A DNA stretch of 31,443 nucleotides, from assembly GCA_049966695.1 (NCBI GenBank), contig JBMFUG010000022.1:1-31443 (forward strand), in the 5' to 3' direction. Shown in pieces: positions 29,669-31,443 of the stretch. The stretch comes from JAKAWM01 sp049966695. GTDB lineage: Bacteria > Actinomycetota > Acidimicrobiia > Acidimicrobiales > Palsa-688. The position numbers and the translations under genes were made by a program. The first letter of the stretch is position 1; every line of letters begins with the position of its first letter. Under the pieces are notes generated by a model. The model had not been told where the DNA came from. It was given only the letters and a program-made list of their open reading frames with translations, and ran no database searches.

Positions 29669-31075
29669 CTAGCCTACGCTGCCTTCCATCTGCAGTTCGA
29701 TGAGCCGGCTCCACTCTACGGCGTACTCCATTGGCAGGGTGCGGGTCACCGGCTCGATGAAACCGTTGACGATCAGGCCCATGGCCTGCTGCTCCGAAAG
29801 CCCGCGGCTCATCAAATAGAACAGCTGGTCATCGCCGACCTTCGAGACCGTCGCCTCGTGGCCGACCTGGGCATCGTGCTCACCGAACTCGATGTAGGGG
29901 TAAGTGTCGGAGCGGGACTTGTCGTCCAGCAGGAGGGCATCACAGCGCACGAAGCTCCTAGAGCGCTTGGCACCCTCCTCGAAGCGCACGAGGCCGCGGT
30001 AGGAAGTGCGCCCGGCGTCCTTGGAGATCGACTTGGAAATGATCGTGGAGGTCGTCTCGGGCGCGGCATGGACCATCTTGGCCCCCGCGTCTTGGTGCTG
30101 GCCAGCACCGGCATAAGCGACCGAGAGGACCTCGCCTGAAGCCTTCGGGCCCACCAGGTACACAGACGGGTACTTCATGGTCAGCCGGGAACCGATGTTG
30201 CCGTCAACCCATTCCATGTGGGCTTCGGCCTCAGCCCGTGCCCGCTTGGTCACAAGGTTGTACACGTTGTTGGACCAGTTCTGGACCGTCGTGTACGTGA
30301 CCCTGCTGCCAGGCTTGCACACGATCTCGACCACGGCCGAGTGCAGCGAGTCGGTCGTGTACACCGGTGCCGAACAGCCCTCTATGTAGTGGACCTGAGC
30401 TCCTTCGTCGGCGATTATCAAGGTCCGCTCGAACTGGCCCATGTTCTCGACGTTGATGCGGAAATAGGCCTGGAGAGGCATCTCGACCTTGACCCCCGGC
30501 GGGACGTATATGAACGAGCCCCCGCTCCACACGGCCGAGTTGAGCGCCGCGAACTTGTTGTCGTTGGGAGGGATCACCGTGCCGAAGTAAGCCTTCACGA
30601 TGTCAGGGTGCTCTCGCAGCGCCGTGTCCATATCAGAAAAAAGCACGCCCTGCTTGGCCAGCTCGTCCCGGTTGCGGTGGTAAACGACCTCAGACTCGTA
30701 CTGAGCGGTGACCCCGGCCAGGTACTTTCGCTCCGCCTCCGGGATCCCGAGCTTGTCGTACGTGGACTTCACAGACTCCGGTAGCTGGTCCCATGCGCTC
30801 ACCTGCTTGTCAACCGGCTTGATGTAGTAGTAAATGTCGTTGAAGTCGACCCCCGAGAGGTCGCCGCCCCAGTTCGGCATCGGCCGGCGCTCGAAGTACT
30901 GGAGCGCCTTCAGGCGCCGCTGGGTCATCCATTCGGGCTCGCCCTTCATCCACGACATCTCCCGCACGATGTCCTCGCTCAGGCCCTTCTTCGGCTTGAA
31001 GACGTAATAGTCGTCGACATCGCTCCAACCCAGCTGGTAACGCCCTAGGTCAAGCTCTTGGGCTGTAGTGGCCAT
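29669..31075 (-). CDS. sufB: Fe-S cluster assembly protein SufB
   Basis: The 468-residue SufB scaffold, on which clusters are built with SufC and SufD. The N-terminus contains the helical part (LSEDIVREMSWMKGEPEWM at 32-50). In the beta-helix core, Cys234 in YIEGCSAPVYTT and Cys378 in SFVRCDALLLDD match the functionally important cysteines of E. coli SufB, and Glu407 in GHEATVSK matches its cluster-site Glu. The ending GLSEQQAMGLIVNGFIEPV is the family signature. The ATG at 31075 has GGAGG 8 bases upstream. It is the first Suf gene in transcription order. No sufR lies between it and panD (143-base gap). Confidence 0.97.
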   Translation of the reverse strand: MATTAQELDLGRYQLGWSDVDDYYVFKPKKGLSEDIVREMSWMKGEPEWMTQRRLKALQYFERRPMPNWGGDLSGVDFNDIYYYIKPVDKQVSAWDQLPESVKSTYDKLGIPEAERKYLAGVTAQYESEVVYHRNRDELAKQGVLFSDMDTALREHPDIVKAYFGTVIPPNDNKFAALNSAVWSGGSFIYVPPGVKVEMPLQAYFRINVENMGQFERTLIIADEGAQVHYIEGCSAPVYTTDSLHSAVVEIVCKPGSRVTYTTVQNWSNNVYNLVTKRARAEAEAHMEWVDGNIGSRLTMKYPSVYLVGPKASGEVLSVAYAGAGQHQDAGAKMVHAAPETTSTIISKSISKDAGRTSYRGLVRFEEGAKRSRSFVRCDALLLDDKSRSDTYPYIEFGEHDAQVGHEATVSKVGDDQLFYLMSRGLSEQQAMGLIVNGFIEPVTRTLPMEYAVEWSRLIELQMEGSVG

Positions 31076-31100
31076 CAGTCAGACCTCCGCGGGAAATTTC

Positions 31101-31156
31101 TACTACGTCGATAGTAACAACTCCGGGGCGGTACCTGGCAGTGCAAAACTGCACTG
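31101..31156 (-). promoter_or_regulatory. Two dyads in the sufB upstream region
   Basis: TACTA-N6-TAGTA lies at 31101-31116. A 7-bp perfect inverted repeat, CAGTGCA-AAAC-TGCACTG, lies at 31139-31156. They are 26-81 bases upstream of the sufB start, where repressor sites or a promoter would be expected. The described cyanobacterial/actinobacterial SufR-like CAAC-N6-GTTG pattern is not seen. Alternatively, the second could be a weak panD terminator, as panD ends at 31219. Nothing else is seen in 31157-31218. Confidence 0.4.
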
Positions 31157-31218
31157 TGCCGCCAGCTCCAGCAAGAGCCGGGCAGCCAAGCTAAGGCAGG
31201 TGGGCGGTGAAAGGTCCC

Positions 31219-31443
31219 TCAGCGGGCAAGGGGGGCGCCCGCCAAGGGCCGGTTGCGCTCGTCCACATGGACTATGCGCGGCTCGTAGCCTGCCAGCTCG
31301 TCCTGTTCGTAATCTGCGTAAGTCAGCACTATCACCTTGTCGCCGGGCACGACCAGCCGTGCAGCTGCCCCATTGAGGCACACCTCCCCGGGGCCACCGG
31401 CCATCGCGTAGGTCTCGAAGCGAGCACCGTTGTCGATGTCGAG
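31219..31443 (-). CDS. panD: Aspartate 1-decarboxylase, C-terminal part (cut by the window edge)
   Basis: The last 74 residues of a PanD-like enzyme, which makes beta-alanine from aspartate for pantothenate and CoA synthesis using a pyruvoyl cofactor. The visible part reads LDIDNGARFETYAM, then GEVCLNGAAARLVVPGDKVIVLTYADY and YEPRIVHVDERNRP, all characteristic. The self-cleavage Gly-Ser site and catalytic Lys and Tyr lie off the edge to the right. The frame is open to the window edge, and the ending matches normal family length. The first in-frame ATG seen (31404) is internal. The stop at 31219 is 143 bases upstream of sufB, on the same strand. Confidence 0.93.
   Translation of the reverse strand, partial: LDIDNGARFETYAMAGGPGEVCLNGAAARLVVPGDKVIVLTYADYEQDELAGYEPRIVHVDERNRPLAGAPLAR

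Noticed and set aside
28513..29703. Plus-strand open frames of 190-290 codons opposite the PRTase and anchored-protein genes
   Set aside because: The minus-strand readings carry clear motifs (PRPP loop, signal anchor), while the plus readings are low-complexity shadow translations.
31076..31218. SufR-type CAAC-N6-GTTG operator before sufB
   Set aside because: A CAAC half-site is present but no GTTG at the required spacing.

Overview
The window is high-GC and densely coded, with many GTG and TTG starts and several 4-base start/stop overlaps. It looks like actinobacterial chromosome. The best taxonomic pointers are a divIC/ftsB-like gene followed by DUF501 and Ppx/GppA (the order known from Mycobacterium), a PAC2 protein, a DUF4032 kinase-like protein, a DUF3516 helicase and a DUF4395 protein. 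A deep-branching actinobacterial lineage such as Acidimicrobiia would fit, but that is an inference. I see no phage, transposon, CRISPR array, rRNA or tRNA.

Layout from left to right. 1-2032 (+): two GC-rich hairpins, a DUF488 protein and a D-Ala-D-Ala carboxypeptidase-type (S11) peptidase. 2177-6365 (-): a YghZ-like aldo/keto reductase, then an envelope group in gene order RDD membrane protein, DUF2752 membrane protein, small lipoprotein and seven-bladed RCC1-repeat lipoprotein. 6417-10220 (+): a Ski2-like DUF3516 helicase, a tiny two-helix membrane protein coupled to it, and a second aldo/keto reductase whose 3' end overlaps tyrS. 10180-14734 (-): a DrrAB-like ABC exporter, a ferritin-like/VIT1 iron transporter, and tyrS behind a leader that can fold. 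14928-17880 (-): DUF4032 kinase-like protein, DUF4395 membrane protein with two abutting palindromes upstream, a truncated methyltransferase and a YcxB-like protein. 17949-19275 (+): PAC2 protein and a small Cys/His-motif membrane protein. 19435-21738 (-): NAD-dependent epimerase-like protein and an orphan sugar-ABC ATPase (UgpC/MsmK type). 22033-24564 (+): DivIC/FtsB-like, DUF501, Ppx/GppA, GNAT acetyltransferase. 24643-31443 (-): panD (partial at the edge), sufB, a membrane-anchored protein, a phosphoribosyltransferase, sufD, a Rieske ferredoxin, sufC and ilvA.

The strongest functional unit is the Fe-S assembly run: SufB, SufD and SufC form the scaffold complex, and a Rieske protein is translationally coupled between SufD and SufC. 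Two genes split sufB from sufD, and no SufS/SufU/SufR gene is present in the window. The ABC exporter, iron transporter and tyrS are head-to-tail and may be co-transcribed.

Most of the window is ordinary housekeeping chromosome, and I do not see a clear new defence or mobile system. The least explained signals are non-coding: the double palindrome at 16481-16508, the tandem 27-28 bp repeat at 14771-14825, the foldable tyrS leader at 11631-11680, and the dyads upstream of sufB. All positions were derived by reading the sequence; no database search or folding program was run.
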